DNA of 57,029 nucleotides from Paracoccus sp. IB05 (GCF_016405985.1 NZ_JAEFCF010000034.1:1-57029); one strand, 5' to 3'. Positions 9,018 to 18,307 are shown, counted from the first letter of the stretch. Numbers and translations are program-made. Notes: generated from the sequence alone by a model not told the origin.

Positions 9018-9689
9018 TCATTCGGCCCAATGCACCTCGGCATGATCCAGAACAGCCCGGATCGGCGCCTCGGTTGCGGGCAGTCCTGCCGCCTTTTCAA
9101 TCGCTTCCCGCTTTGCCGCGCCGGTGATCAGCACATGGATATGCATGGCTGCGCGCAGGACCGGCGCGGTCAGGGTCACGCGGGGTTCTACCGCCGCATC
9201 CGAACGCATCGGCATCAGCAAGGGCGCATCCGGGGCCAGAGCCTCTGCCAGACGGTCGGCACCGGGGAAGAGTGATGCGGTATGCATATCGCCCCCCATG
9301 CCCAGAAGCAGCACCGAGATCGGCAATGCCGGCGCGAGGCCGGCCTCCAGCGCGGGGATGCCCTCTTCCGGCGTGTCGGTCGCGGTGTAAAGCGGGATCA
9401 GTTTCGCATTGGCGGCGCGGCCCTGAAGCAGGCGCTCGCGCAGGAGCCTTGTATTCGAGCGGTCGGAATGTTCCGGCACCCAGCGTTCGTCATTCAGCAC
9501 GACCGAGATCAGCCCCCAGTCGAGATCGACGCCCGAGAGGATGTCAAAGACCGGCCCCGGCGTGGTGCCGCCCGGCACCGAAAAGGTCGCGCGCCCATCG
9601 CGCCGGATGAATTCCCCAAGCTGCGAGGCAATGCGGTCCGCGAGTTGCAGATGCAGGAAATCGCGGTCGGGATAGGTGTTGAAATTCAT
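9018..9689 (-). CDS. pgl: 6-phosphogluconolactonase
   Basis: Hydrolyses 6-phosphoglucono-1,5-lactone, the product of Zwf. The 223-residue protein carries the family motifs VPGGTTP near residue 38, LNDERWVP (64-71) and LLLGMGGDMHTASLFPG (about 127-143). In the last, the usual G-x-D-G-H-T is GGDMHTA. The start overlaps the zwf stop by four bases (ATGA), so translation is likely coupled. It lies between zwf and pgi on the same strand. Confidence 0.95.
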   Translation of the reverse strand: MNFNTYPDRDFLHLQLADRIASQLGEFIRRDGRATFSVPGGTTPGPVFDILSGVDLDWGLISVVLNDERWVPEHSDRSNTRLLRERLLQGRAANAKLIPLYTATDTPEEGIPALEAGLAPALPISVLLLGMGGDMHTASLFPGADRLAEALAPDAPLLMPMRSDAAVEPRVTLTAPVLRAAMHIHVLITGAAKREAIEKAAGLPATEAPIRAVLDHAEVHWAE

Positions 9690-11140
9690 GCCCCCATCCC
9701 CCGCCAGCGCCGCCCGTCCCGATGCATCAGCATCAGCGCATCCTCAGGACCAGAGGTGCCGGGATCATAGGTCTGGGGCCGGTCGCCGCGCGCCTCCCAG
9801 TCCTGGATGATCGGGTCGGTCCAGGCCCAGGCCGCCTCGACCTCATCGCCGCGCATGAAGAGAGTCTGATTGCCACGGATCACATCCATGATCAGCCGTT
9901 CATAGGCGTCAGGCACGTCTTCCAGGCTGTCTTTCAGCGCCTCGGCGAAAGACATATCCAGCGGCACCTGGGTCAGGCGCATGCCACCCGGCCCCGGCTC
10001 TTTGATCATCACCTTGAGGTTCATCCCCTCATCGGGTTGCAGCCGGATCACCAGCACATTGTCGCGCCAGCCGGCGTGATCGTCGAAAATCGAATGGGGT
10101 GGTTCCTTGAAGGTGATCGCAATCTCGCTTTCGCGCGAGCGCAACCGCTTGCCGGTGCGCAGATAGAAGGGCGTGCCCTTCCAGCGCCAGTTCGAGATAT
10201 TCACCTTCAGCGCGATATAGCTTTCGGTGCGGGAGGCCGGATTTTCGGCATGTTCGAGATAGCCCGCCTCGCCGCCACCGGCGAGATACTGGCCGCGCAC
10301 GATATCTTCGGGGCGCACGGGATCGAGCGCCCGGATCACCTTGAGCTTTTCATCGCGCACGGCATCGGGGTCGAAATGATAGGGCGGCTCCATCGCGATC
10401 AGGCACAGAAGCTGCATGATATGGTTTTGCACCATATCGCGCATCGCCCCGGATGTGTCGTAATAGGCACCGCGCCCGTCCACGCTGACGGTTTCCGCCA
10501 CCGTGATCTGCACATGGTCGACATATTCCGACTTCCACAGAGGTTCGAACAGGATATTGGCAAAGCGCACCGCCATCAGATTCTGCACGGTTTCCTTGCC
10601 GAGATAATGGTCGATCCGGTAGATCTGGCGTTCCTCGAAATGCCGGGCCAGCGCCGCGTTCAGCGCTTTGGCCGAGGCCAGATCGCGGCCGAAGGGTTTT
10701 TCCACCACGATCCGCGCATCGGGGCCCGCGATATCGTTGCTGGTCAGCCGTTCGGCAATCGCGCCAAAGAGCGAGGGCGCCACCGAGAAATAGAAGGCCT
10801 GAACCACATCGGGGCGGATCAGCGCCTTGAGATCCTTCCAGCCGCGTTCGCCCGTCGCATCGATCGCGACATAGCCAAGCCGGTCCAGAAACCCCCTGAT
10901 CGCCGCCTCGTCGCGTTTCGCTTCGGGGACGAATTCGGCAATGGCGCCGGCGACGAAATCGCGAAACTCCGCCTCGGTCAGATCGGCGCGCGCGGCACCG
11001 ATCACGCGGGCCTCGGGCAGGATCTGCCCCGCCAGCCAGCGCAGATAAAGGCCAGGAAGGATCTTCCGGCGGGCAAGGTCACCCGTACCACCGAAGATCA
11101 CAAGATCGAAAATCTCGACCGGAATGACGCGCGAAGCCAT
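9686..11140 (-). CDS. zwf: Glucose-6-phosphate 1-dehydrogenase
   Basis: Oxidises glucose-6-phosphate to the lactone with NADP+ or NAD+, feeding the Entner-Doudoroff and oxidative pentose phosphate routes. The ATG at 11140 is chosen (MASRVIPVEIFDLV); an in-frame ATG at 11164 would add eight residues. The 484-residue product has the GGTGDLARRK coenzyme loop near residue 17, the RIDHYLGKE active-site signature with the catalytic His-Lys pair, and the usual C-terminal domain. It is first in the zwf-pgl-pgi operon. A 14-bp perfect palindrome at 11200-11213 lies 60 bp upstream and is a likely operator. Confidence 0.97.
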   Translation of the reverse strand: MASRVIPVEIFDLVIFGGTGDLARRKILPGLYLRWLAGQILPEARVIGAARADLTEAEFRDFVAGAIAEFVPEAKRDEAAIRGFLDRLGYVAIDATGERGWKDLKALIRPDVVQAFYFSVAPSLFGAIAERLTSNDIAGPDARIVVEKPFGRDLASAKALNAALARHFEERQIYRIDHYLGKETVQNLMAVRFANILFEPLWKSEYVDHVQITVAETVSVDGRGAYYDTSGAMRDMVQNHIMQLLCLIAMEPPYHFDPDAVRDEKLKVIRALDPVRPEDIVRGQYLAGGGEAGYLEHAENPASRTESYIALKVNISNWRWKGTPFYLRTGKRLRSRESEIAITFKEPPHSIFDDHAGWRDNVLVIRLQPDEGMNLKVMIKEPGPGGMRLTQVPLDMSFAEALKDSLEDVPDAYERLIMDVIRGNQTLFMRGDEVEAAWAWTDPIIQDWEARGDRPQTYDPGTSGPEDALMLMHRDGRRWRGMGA

Positions 11141-11199
11141 GGAATCCCTGTCTTTTCTGATCACGGCCCGGTGCGGCTGCCATCACGGCTTCGCAGGAC

Positions 11200-11213
11200 C
11201 GTTAGCGCTAACG
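11200..11213. promoter_or_regulatory. 14-bp palindrome upstream of zwf, LacI-family-like operator
   Basis: CGTTAGCGCTAACG is a perfect palindrome 60 bp before the zwf start. The half-site GTTAGC with a central CG/GC step is the form of LacI/GalR-family operators, for example sugar-acid and xylose repressors of alphaproteobacteria. No LacI-type regulator is encoded in this window, so the cognate protein would be elsewhere. Confidence 0.6.
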
Positions 11214-11297
11214 ATACGATGCCAGCCTTCTAACGGCCACGCAATGCCATGTCTAGCACCGGATTGGGCTCTGGCAAATGCCGGCTTTGCCCGCCGC

Positions 11298-12197
11298 TCA
11301 TTCCAGCCGGTCCGGAAAACCTTCGGCGCGTAAATCCGTGGCAAGCAGTTCTTCCAGAAGTTTCACGATCTGGGTCGATTGCGCCTGGCCACCAAAGGCC
11401 GCACGCCCGCGCAGGAAGGTCTGGTTGACCTGCGAGGCCAGATCCAGCGGCACGCCGAATTCGCGGCCAAATCCGATGGCAAAGCCCAGATCCTTCAGCG
11501 CCAGGTCCATCGAGAAGCCGACATCGTAACTGCCATTCAGGATCAGCTGGCCCTCGGTCTCATGCACGAAAGAGCTGCCCGATGAGGCCGCGATCGCTTC
11601 CCAGGCGGTTTTCAGGTCAAGCCCGCCGCGTTTCGCGAGCATCAATGCCTCGCCATCGGCGACGAGATGGATGAAGGCCAGCATATTGGTGATCACCTTG
11701 ATCACCGCCGCAGAGCCAAGCGGCCCCATATGGAAAATCTTGCCGCCGATCACCTCAAGCGCCGGGAAATGCAGATCGTAAAGATCGCGGTCACCGCCTG
11801 CCAGCACGGTGATCTCGCCTTTCGCGGCCAGATGGACCCCGCCGGTCACCGGCGCCTCCATCATCCGCACGCCCGCACTGCGCGCAAGCCCCGCAAGCCG
11901 CAGCACATCATCGCGCCCGAGCGTTGAATTCTCGATCCAGCTCGATCCGGGCTTCATGAAAGGCAGCATCTGCGCCAGCACGGTTTCCGAGGCCTGGGGC
12001 GAGGGCAGACAGGTGAAAACATGGTCAACCTGTTGCGCGAGATCCTCAAGCGATCCGACACGGTCGCCGCCTTTGCCGCAAAGCCGGTCAACGGCTGCCG
12101 GATCGCGATCCCAGACCGTGACATCGAACCCCGCCCTGAGCAGGCTTGCCGCCAGGTGCCCGCCGAGATTGCCCAGACCAACATAGCCATAGCGCAT
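11298..12197 (-). CDS. NAD(P)-dependent beta-hydroxyacid dehydrogenase (3-hydroxyisobutyrate dehydrogenase family)
   Basis: A 299-residue short-helix beta-hydroxyacid dehydrogenase. GGAGGAG precedes the ATG at 12197; an upstream in-frame ATG at 12272 has none. The N-terminal Rossmann motif is GYVGLGNLGGHLA; the substrate-binding stretch is EAPVTGG (about 115-121); and the catalytic motif G-x-x-G-x-x-x-x-x-K-x-x-x-N appears as GPLGSAAVIKVITN, with the catalytic Lys present. The specific substrate (3-hydroxyisobutyrate, tartronate semialdehyde or another) cannot be told. It follows the aldehyde dehydrogenase gene on the same strand by 149 bp, separated by two hairpins, so the two may form one catabolic unit. 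Confidence 0.88.
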   Translation of the reverse strand: MRYGYVGLGNLGGHLAASLLRAGFDVTVWDRDPAAVDRLCGKGGDRVGSLEDLAQQVDHVFTCLPSPQASETVLAQMLPFMKPGSSWIENSTLGRDDVLRLAGLARSAGVRMMEAPVTGGVHLAAKGEITVLAGGDRDLYDLHFPALEVIGGKIFHMGPLGSAAVIKVITNMLAFIHLVADGEALMLAKRGGLDLKTAWEAIAASSGSSFVHETEGQLILNGSYDVGFSMDLALKDLGFAIGFGREFGVPLDLASQVNQTFLRGRAAFGGQAQSTQIVKLLEELLATDLRAEGFPDRLE

Positions 12198-12220
12198 GGC
12201 CGCTCCTCCGGATGATAAAA

Positions 12221-12331
12221 GGCGGGGGAAACGCCCCCCGCCAGACCAGTCAACCCCGCTGCCCCGGGACATTCAAGGGTTGTCCGCTGCACATCTGCTA
12301 TGCGCCCCCGGAAGAGTTTCTCCCGGGGGCG
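12221..12331 (-). terminator. Two GC-rich hairpins between aldehyde dehydrogenase and the hydroxyacid dehydrogenase
   Basis: A 9-bp stem pairs 12303-12311 with 12323-12331, and a second GC-rich hairpin covers 12221-12242. Neither is followed by a run of T on the minus strand. They could attenuate transcription or stabilise mRNA ends rather than act as full terminators. Confidence 0.4.
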
Positions 12332-12346
12332 GGTTCAACGCCTCGT

Positions 12347-13783
12347 TCAGGCGCCCCAGCCGACCACGCCCTTGATTTCACAGAAATCATGGATGCCCCA
12401 ATCGGCATATTCGCGCCCGTTACCGGATTGCTTATAGCCCCCGAAGGGCGCGAATGTGTCCCAGTCCGGGTAGTTGAGGTTCACCGTCCCGGCCCGCAGC
12501 CGTCGCGCGATAGGTTTGGCCTCTTCAACGGGGCCGGCGATATAGGCGGCAAGGCCATAGGGCGTGTCATTCGCCATCCGGACCGCATCGTCGATACTGT
12601 CATAGGGCAGGATCGCCAGCACCGGCCCGAAGATCTCTTCGCGCGAGATGGTCATCTCATTGGTGACATCGCCGAAGATGGTCGGCTGTACATACCAGCC
12701 GCGATTGACACCCTGAGGCCGCCCGGTCCCACCGCTGATCAGCGTCGCGCCCTCGTCGATGCCGGCCTGGATCAGGCGCTGCACCTTGTCATATTGCAGT
12801 TTCGAGATCAGCGGCCCCATCGTGGTCGCAGCATCGGTCGTCGCCCCGATCACCACTTCGTCAGCGGCCTCTTTCGCGGCGGCATAGGCAGCTGCTGTCG
12901 CGGCGCGCGGCACGAACATCCGCGTCGGCGCATCGCAGCTTTGCCCGGTATTGGCGAAACAGCCCGCAACGCCCGCCTTCACCGCCTCATGGATATCGGC
13001 CGAAGGCAGGATGATATTCGGACTTTTGCCACCGAGTTCCTGCGCGACACGTTTGACCGTCGGCGCCGCAGCGGCGGCAATCGCGGTGCCCGCCCGGGTC
13101 GATCCGGTGAAGCTCACCATATCCACCTCGGGATGCGAGGACATCCGCGCGCCCACGACCGGCCCCACGCCATTCACCAGGTTGAAGACCCCCGCCGGCA
13201 CCCCGGCCTCATGGCAGACTTCCGCGAATAAAAGCCCCGAAAGCGGCGCGATTTCCGACGGTTTCAGCACCATGGTGCAGCCTGCGATCAGCGCCGGCGC
13301 CACCTTGCAGGCAATCTGGTTCATCGGCCAGTTCCAGGGCGTGATCAGGGCGCAGACGCCGATCCCCTCCATCACGATGCGGGTATCGCCGCGCATATAT
13401 TCCCAGACCATCTCTTCGGCGGCTTTGATGGTCGATTCGATATGAACCTGCCCCGCCCAGGCCTGCGCGCCGCGCGCCCATTCAATCGGCGCGCCCATCT
13501 CGGTCGACATCGCCTGGGCAAAGTCCTCATAGCGCGCATTATAGACCTCGAGGATCTTTTTCACGAGCGCGATGCGCTCGGCCACCGGCACCACCGTCCA
13601 GGCATCAAACGCCGCCCGCGCCGCCAGAATCGCCCGATCTGCATCCGCCTCGGTGCCAAGCGCGATCTCGCCGACGATTTCCTCGGTTGCCGGGTTCTCG
13701 ACCCCGGCTTTCGTGGCCCCGGGCAGCGGATCAACCCAGCCGCCATTGATATAGAATTGCCCCAGATGCTTTGAGATCGCCAT
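12347..13783 (-). CDS. NAD(P)+-dependent aldehyde dehydrogenase
   Basis: A 478-residue cytosolic aldehyde dehydrogenase, oxidising an aldehyde to its acid. The family elements are in order: TPWNWPMNQ (nucleotide pocket, about 143-151), KPSE, FTGSTRAG, the general-base Glu in QELGGKSPN, the catalytic Cys in NTGQSCDAPTR, EIFGPVL, and PFGGYKQSG near the end. The start at 13783 follows AGGAGGAT. Its position next to a beta-hydroxyacid dehydrogenase and dimethylglycine-dehydrogenase-like genes suggests a role in amine, betaine or glycol breakdown, but the substrate is not readable from the sequence. Confidence 0.93.
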   Translation of the reverse strand: MAISKHLGQFYINGGWVDPLPGATKAGVENPATEEIVGEIALGTEADADRAILAARAAFDAWTVVPVAERIALVKKILEVYNARYEDFAQAMSTEMGAPIEWARGAQAWAGQVHIESTIKAAEEMVWEYMRGDTRIVMEGIGVCALITPWNWPMNQIACKVAPALIAGCTMVLKPSEIAPLSGLLFAEVCHEAGVPAGVFNLVNGVGPVVGARMSSHPEVDMVSFTGSTRAGTAIAAAAAPTVKRVAQELGGKSPNIILPSADIHEAVKAGVAGCFANTGQSCDAPTRMFVPRAATAAAYAAAKEAADEVVIGATTDAATTMGPLISKLQYDKVQRLIQAGIDEGATLISGGTGRPQGVNRGWYVQPTIFGDVTNEMTISREEIFGPVLAILPYDSIDDAVRMANDTPYGLAAYIAGPVEEAKPIARRLRAGTVNLNYPDWDTFAPFGGYKQSGNGREYADWGIHDFCEIKGVVGWGA

Positions 13784-13868
13784 ATCATCCTCCTGTCATT
13801 GCAACGGCGGTGCCTTGGCAGCGCCACCTTTTGGCGCAGCTTGCGGTGGATTACCCCCTCGCGCAAGC

Positions 13869-14802
13869 TCAGCGGAACGCCATATTGAGCCGCACCCGCA
13901 GGGGGGCGTCGATCTGCGGATCAATCCCGCCGCCGGCTTTGGCACGGATCCCGTTCTGCCTCGCCATCGCCCGGTCGAGCAGCGCCGGCCTGCCAACCAC
14001 GCTCCATTCCTTCGGGCATATCCGGTTGCCGGTTTTCGGACAGACATATTCGGTCTGCATCAGCCGCAATGCCTGATCGGGGCCCAGATAATGCCCTGGC
14101 CCGCCCACCCAGGCCTCTTTCATCACCTTAATCGAGTTGCTGTCCGGAGTCACATCAATGCTGTTCTCAAGCCGCATGATCCGGTCCGGAGTGTCATCGC
14201 CCGACAGCAGGTTTAGGAGACAAATGCCCAGAGGGAAGGCTCGCATCCCCACCGTTTCATAATACATTTTCAGCCCGGAAAGCTCGGCCAGGATATTGTC
14301 GATGTTACCCATCAGCCGCGCCGCATCAGAAAGATACGTGGGCGGTGGAATCGGGGTAATCCGGCGTCACAGAAGCGACGACATCCACCGCAGCAGCAGC
14401 TGTACCGAAGTACACATTGCTCCCCGAGAGCAGCAGGTCATGTTTCGCATCGCGTGCCAGAAGAGTGACGTTGCGCGCCGCCCCTGCCAGCGTAGCCCCG
14501 AACAGCGCGCGCGAGAAACGGATGCGCCGGTCACTGCCCGGGATCACCCCGGCCCCGGTCAGGATTGCGGCGCGCGACTCCGGCGCATTTGACAGGCCGA
14601 TAACCTCTGGCGCGGACTGGTAGACCATCTCCAGCCCGGCATCCGTCAGAGGCCTGTTTTGCCCCCGGTTCATCCCAGGCCTTATCGGGCGCATATCTTC
14701 TGACACATGCGCTGCCCGTGCCGACACGCGTACCGCCGGTATACCCGCCCGCCTCAGACGGCGACCGGCATCCGAGCCAGTCGCCCCCCATTCATGATCC
14801 AT
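13869..14802 (-). pseudogene. MttB-family (trimethylamine/betaine) methyltransferase, broken
   Basis: Two fragments of one MttB-superfamily protein lie in sequence. The N-terminal fragment (14802 to 14326) reads MRPIRPGMNRGQNRPLTD, then a region like VxGLSNAPESRAAILTGAG, and stops at 14326. The C-terminal fragment (14312 to 13869) contains VGGPGHYLGPDQALRLMQ, then EYVCPKTGNRICPKEW and ARQNGIRAKA, the family's C-terminal block. The ~300 residues between, which form most of the corrinoid-facing TIM barrel, are missing. The N fragment also lacks a few codons in the ALEVLERIGL helix. So it is an internal-deletion pseudogene. Intact homologues in this superfamily demethylate glycine betaine, proline betaine or similar quaternary amines, which fits the neighbouring genes. 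Confidence 0.8.
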
Positions 14803-14881
14803 GCTTCTGAGCCCACTGCGTGAACTGATATAGGTGCAGCAACAGGCCTGCCCCGGGCCATCGGCCGGCGCGGGGCCGATT

Positions 14882-15715
14882 TCATTCCTGCGACGCGCCT
14901 CGCAGAAGCAGCGCGTCGATCTCATCCCCCGGGGCCGTGGCACTGAGCGGCGCGAAGCTTCCCTCACCCAGCATCGCAGCCGTCGCGTCCCGGATCGCGG
15001 CATGGGTCAGCCGCGCGATCTGGCTGCCGGTCGAGATCCGCCGCACCCCCATGGCGGCAAGCTCTGTCACCGTCATCGCCTTCAACGGTCCCGCCGCCAG
15101 CGCATTGACCGGCGCCCTGACCGCGGCCAGAACCTGCGCGAGCTCTGCCCGCCCCGGTGGCACCGGCAAATATAAAAGATCCGCGCCGGCCAGCTCAAAG
15201 GCCTGCAAACGGCGGATCCCCTCGGCCAGATCATAGGCCCCGTTCATCACCCCGTCGGCGCGGGCGCAGAACACGAAAGGCCGGCCAAGGGCGCGGGATG
15301 CGGCAACCCCTGCCCGCACCCGCTCCACTGCAAGCCCGAACTCATAGGCCGGGCTGCCCGCAACCATCCGGGTGTCCTCAACCGATATCCCCGAAAGCCC
15401 GACCTCTGCCGCCAGCCGCACGGTTTCGGCCACCACCTCCGGCGCATCGCCGAAACCGTTCTCGAAATCGCCCGAAACCGGCAGATCGGTGGCCGCGATC
15501 AGATCCGCCGCATGGGCCAGCGCCTCATCCCGGCTGACGCCCCCCATATCCGGCCGCCCGAGCGTGAAAGCATGCGCCGCCGACGACGTCGCCAGCGCCT
15601 GTGCCCCCAAAGCCGCCATCATCCGCGCCGATCCCCGGTCCCAGGGGTTCGGAATCACAAAACACCCCGAAAGGTGCAATGCCTCAAAAGCCTGATGTCG
15701 GGCCGCCAGCTTCAT
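14882..15715 (-). CDS. Isocitrate lyase/phosphoenolpyruvate mutase family protein
   Basis: A 277-residue PEP mutase/isocitrate lyase superfamily member (TIM barrel; C-C or P-C bond lyases, oxaloacetate decarboxylases). Visible are PNPWDRGSARMMAALG near residue 22, VSGDFENGFGD (about 80-90) where classic enzymes have D-x-D-x-G-x-G, ISVEDT, FCARADG and GVRRISTGS. This pattern is that of the widespread but poorly characterised proteobacterial subgroup, so the substrate is unknown. The start codon is the ATG inside intergenic element copy b, which takes up almost the whole 71-bp gap to the upstream FAD/GcvT gene. It is probably the last intact gene of that operon. Confidence 0.85.
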   Translation of the reverse strand: MKLAARHQAFEALHLSGCFVIPNPWDRGSARMMAALGAQALATSSAAHAFTLGRPDMGGVSRDEALAHAADLIAATDLPVSGDFENGFGDAPEVVAETVRLAAEVGLSGISVEDTRMVAGSPAYEFGLAVERVRAGVAASRALGRPFVFCARADGVMNGAYDLAEGIRRLQAFELAGADLLYLPVPPGRAELAQVLAAVRAPVNALAAGPLKAMTVTELAAMGVRRISTGSQIARLTHAAIRDATAAMLGEGSFAPLSATAPGDEIDALLLRGASQE

Positions 15716-15773
15716 TTTCTGTCCTCATATATCCTCGGGGGGAGCCGAAGGCGCGGGGGGCAGACAGCCCCCC
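15713..15773 (-). repeat. Intergenic element, GATATTT subfamily (copy b)
   Basis: On the minus strand: a 7-bp G/C stem (15755-15761 with 15767-15773), then CCCCCCGAGGATATATGA, then GGACAGAAAATGA. The final ATG is the start codon of the PEP mutase-like gene, and GAGGAC lies at the right distance to serve as its ribosome binding site. So this copy appears to supply the translation start of a real gene. Confidence 0.8.
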
Positions 15774-15786
15774 GTTCCCCGGGCGG

Positions 15787-18246
15787 TCACATCCGGATCC
15801 GCTCCGACTTCGGATCATACATCGGCGAAAGGCTCGCCACCGCTCTATGCCGCACCCCGGCGACTTCGATCTCATAGGCCGAGCCCAGCAGCTCCGCCTC
15901 GCTTTCGCCCTTGCAGGGCACATAGCCCATACCGATCGCACCGCCCAAAGCATGGCCATAATTGGCAGAGGTCACCGGCCCGACGATCTCTCCGTCGCGC
16001 ACGATCGCCTCATTATGGAACAGGGACACCATCGGATCCTCGAGCCGGAACTGCATCATCCGCCGCGCCACCCCTTCGGCTTCGACGCGCAGCACCGCGT
16101 CACGCCCGATGAAATCCGGCTTTTTGATGCGCACGGCAAAGCCAAGCCCGGCCTCAAGCACGTGATCCTCATCGGTGATGTCATGGCCCCAGTGGCGGTA
16201 GCCCTTTTCGATCCGACAGGAATCCAGCGCATGCAGCCCGCAAAGCTTGAGCCCCAGATCCGCCCCCGCCGCCTCAAGCGCCTCGAAGACATGCGCGGTC
16301 TGGTCGCTTGACACATAAAGCTCCCAGCCAAGCTCGCCGACATAGGTCACCCGATGCGCCCGGGCGAGCCCGTAGCCGACCTCGATCTCGCGCATGGTCG
16401 CGAAAGGATGCGCCGTGTTCGAGAAATCATTCGGGCTGATCTTTTGCAGCAGCTCGCGTGACTTCGGCCCCATGACGCAAAGCACCGATTCCGCCGCCGT
16501 CACATCGGTGATCACCACGAATTCATCGCCGAGATGGCGGCGCAGCCAGGCCAGATCACGCTGCAGCGTCGCACCCGGCACCACCAGCATGAAGGCCCGC
16601 TCCGACAGCCGGGTCACGGTCAGATCGCTCTCGATGCCGCCCTTCTGGTTCAGCATCTGGGTATAGACGATGCGACCCGCCGCCACATCCATCTGGCCCG
16701 CACAGACGCGGTTGAGGAAACTCACCGCATCGCGCCCCTCGACCCGGATCTTGCCAAAGCTCGACATATCGAAAAGGCCGACATTCTCGCGCACGGCCAT
16801 ATGCTCGGCCTTCTGGTTCTCAAACCAGTTCTGCCGCCCCCAGGCGTAGCGATATTCCCGTTCCTGGCCGTCCTTTGCGAACCAGTTCGCCCGCTCCCAG
16901 CCCGCGACCTCGCCAAAGACCGCGCCGCGCGCCTTCAGATGCTCATGCAACGGCGTCCGCCGCACGCCCCGCGCGGTGACCACCTGGCGGTAGGGATAGT
17001 GATCGGCATAAAGCAGCCCCAGGGTCTCGGTCACCCGATCCTTCAGATAGCGGCGGTTCTTCTGGAACGGCTGTGCCCGGCGGATATCGACGTCCCAGAG
17101 ATCGAACGGAGCCTCGCCGGTCGTGATCCATTCCGCCAGCGCCATGCCTGCGCCGCCCGAAGACACGATCCCGACCGAATTATAGCCTGCCGCCACCCAA
17201 TAGCCGCCCAGCTCCGGCGCAGGGCCAAGGTAATAGCGATCATCGGGGGTAAAGCTTTCAGGGCCATTAAAGAAAGTGTGGATGCCGGCGGTCTGGAACA
17301 TCGGCATCCGGTTCGCCGCATCCTCCAGAATGGGCGCGAAATGATCCCAGTCTTCGGGGAGGGTATCAAATTCGAAATCCTCGCGGATCCCCGCCATTCC
17401 CCAGGGCTTTGCCACCGGCTCGAAGGCGCCGACCATCATCTTGCCGGCATCGGTCTTGTAATAGGCGCATTCATCCGGCACCCGCAAAACCGGCATATCG
17501 GTGAGGCCCGCCACCGGCTCGGTCAGCAGGTAGAAATGCTCGCAGGCATGCAGCGGCAGCGTGACCCCCGACTGCGCCGCCAGATCGCGCCCCCACATGC
17601 CGCCGCAATTGATCACCACATCGGCGGCGATATGGCCCGGACCCTCCGGCCCCTCATAATCGACGCCCGTGACCTGGCGCTTGCCGCCCGGCGCCGGCCC
17701 CTCTGTCACGCCAGTGACCTTCACCCCCTCGATGATCTTCGCGCCGCGCATCCGCGCGCCTTTGGCCAAAGCCATGGCGATATTGGCCGGATCGCATTGG
17801 CCGTCTCCCGGCAGATGCACGCCGCCGATCACGCCGTCTGTGTTAAGATGCGGATACATCGCTTTGATTTCAGATGGAGAAATTTCGGTCACATCCACCC
17901 CGAAGATCCGCGCCACCGTCGCCTGGCGCAAGATCTCCTGCAACCGGTCGCCGGTCAGGGCAACGGTCATCGAGCCGACCCGTTTCAGGCCCGTCGCAAC
18001 GCCGGTCTCTTCTTCCAGCCTGCCGTAAAGATCCGCCGAATATTTCGCGAGCCGCGTCATATTCTGATTGGCGCGCAGCTGCCCGATCAGCCCAGCCGCA
18101 TGCCAGGTCGTCCCGGAGGTCAGCTTGCGCCGCTCCAGCAACACCACGTCCGTCCAGCCCGCCTTTGCCAGATGATAGGCCACCGAGCAGCCGGAAATCC
18201 CGCCCCCGATCACCACCGCCCGCGCCGTCTTCGGTACATCGACCAC
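15787..18246 (-). CDS. FAD-dependent oxidoreductase-GcvT fusion (dimethylglycine dehydrogenase-like)
   Basis: An 819-residue protein with an N-terminal D-amino-acid-oxidase-type FAD domain (VIGGGISGCSVAYHLAKAG, about 13-31; SGTTWHAAGLIG, about 43-54, the site where related enzymes bind FAD covalently through His), a FAO linker, then a GcvT/aminomethyltransferase folate-binding domain from about residue 430 (FDMSSFGKIRVEG, ELGWELYV, EKGYRHWGHDI). This is the layout of dimethylglycine dehydrogenase and sarcosine dehydrogenase, which oxidise N-methyl groups and pass formaldehyde to tetrahydrofolate. It sits between a second enzyme of the same type and a PEP-mutase-like gene on one strand. Substrate choice among N-methylated amines is not determined. 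Confidence 0.9.
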   Translation of the reverse strand: MVDVPKTARAVVIGGGISGCSVAYHLAKAGWTDVVLLERRKLTSGTTWHAAGLIGQLRANQNMTRLAKYSADLYGRLEEETGVATGLKRVGSMTVALTGDRLQEILRQATVARIFGVDVTEISPSEIKAMYPHLNTDGVIGGVHLPGDGQCDPANIAMALAKGARMRGAKIIEGVKVTGVTEGPAPGGKRQVTGVDYEGPEGPGHIAADVVINCGGMWGRDLAAQSGVTLPLHACEHFYLLTEPVAGLTDMPVLRVPDECAYYKTDAGKMMVGAFEPVAKPWGMAGIREDFEFDTLPEDWDHFAPILEDAANRMPMFQTAGIHTFFNGPESFTPDDRYYLGPAPELGGYWVAAGYNSVGIVSSGGAGMALAEWITTGEAPFDLWDVDIRRAQPFQKNRRYLKDRVTETLGLLYADHYPYRQVVTARGVRRTPLHEHLKARGAVFGEVAGWERANWFAKDGQEREYRYAWGRQNWFENQKAEHMAVRENVGLFDMSSFGKIRVEGRDAVSFLNRVCAGQMDVAAGRIVYTQMLNQKGGIESDLTVTRLSERAFMLVVPGATLQRDLAWLRRHLGDEFVVITDVTAAESVLCVMGPKSRELLQKISPNDFSNTAHPFATMREIEVGYGLARAHRVTYVGELGWELYVSSDQTAHVFEALEAAGADLGLKLCGLHALDSCRIEKGYRHWGHDITDEDHVLEAGLGFAVRIKKPDFIGRDAVLRVEAEGVARRMMQFRLEDPMVSLFHNEAIVRDGEIVGPVTSANYGHALGGAIGMGYVPCKGESEAELLGSAYEIEVAGVRHRAVASLSPMYDPKSERIRM

Positions 18247-18259
18247 GATGTTACCCCTT

Positions 18260-18307
18260 CATTTTCTGTCTAAAAATATCCCGGGGGTTCCGGGGGCTGG
18301 CCCCCGG
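18260..18307 (-). repeat. Intergenic element, GATATTT subfamily (copy c)
   Basis: On the minus strand the stem-loop at 18290-18307 (CCGGGGGC/GCCCCCGG) is followed by CCCCCGGGATATTTTT, then AGACAGAAAATGA. The ATG opens only a four-codon frame (ATGAAGGGGTAA). The element fills the gap between the two FAD/GcvT genes. Confidence 0.8.

Noticed and set aside
9722-11233. 503-codon plus-strand frame antisense to zwf
   Set aside because: It mirrors the zwf codons, is His/Arg/Gly-rich, and has no independent signals.
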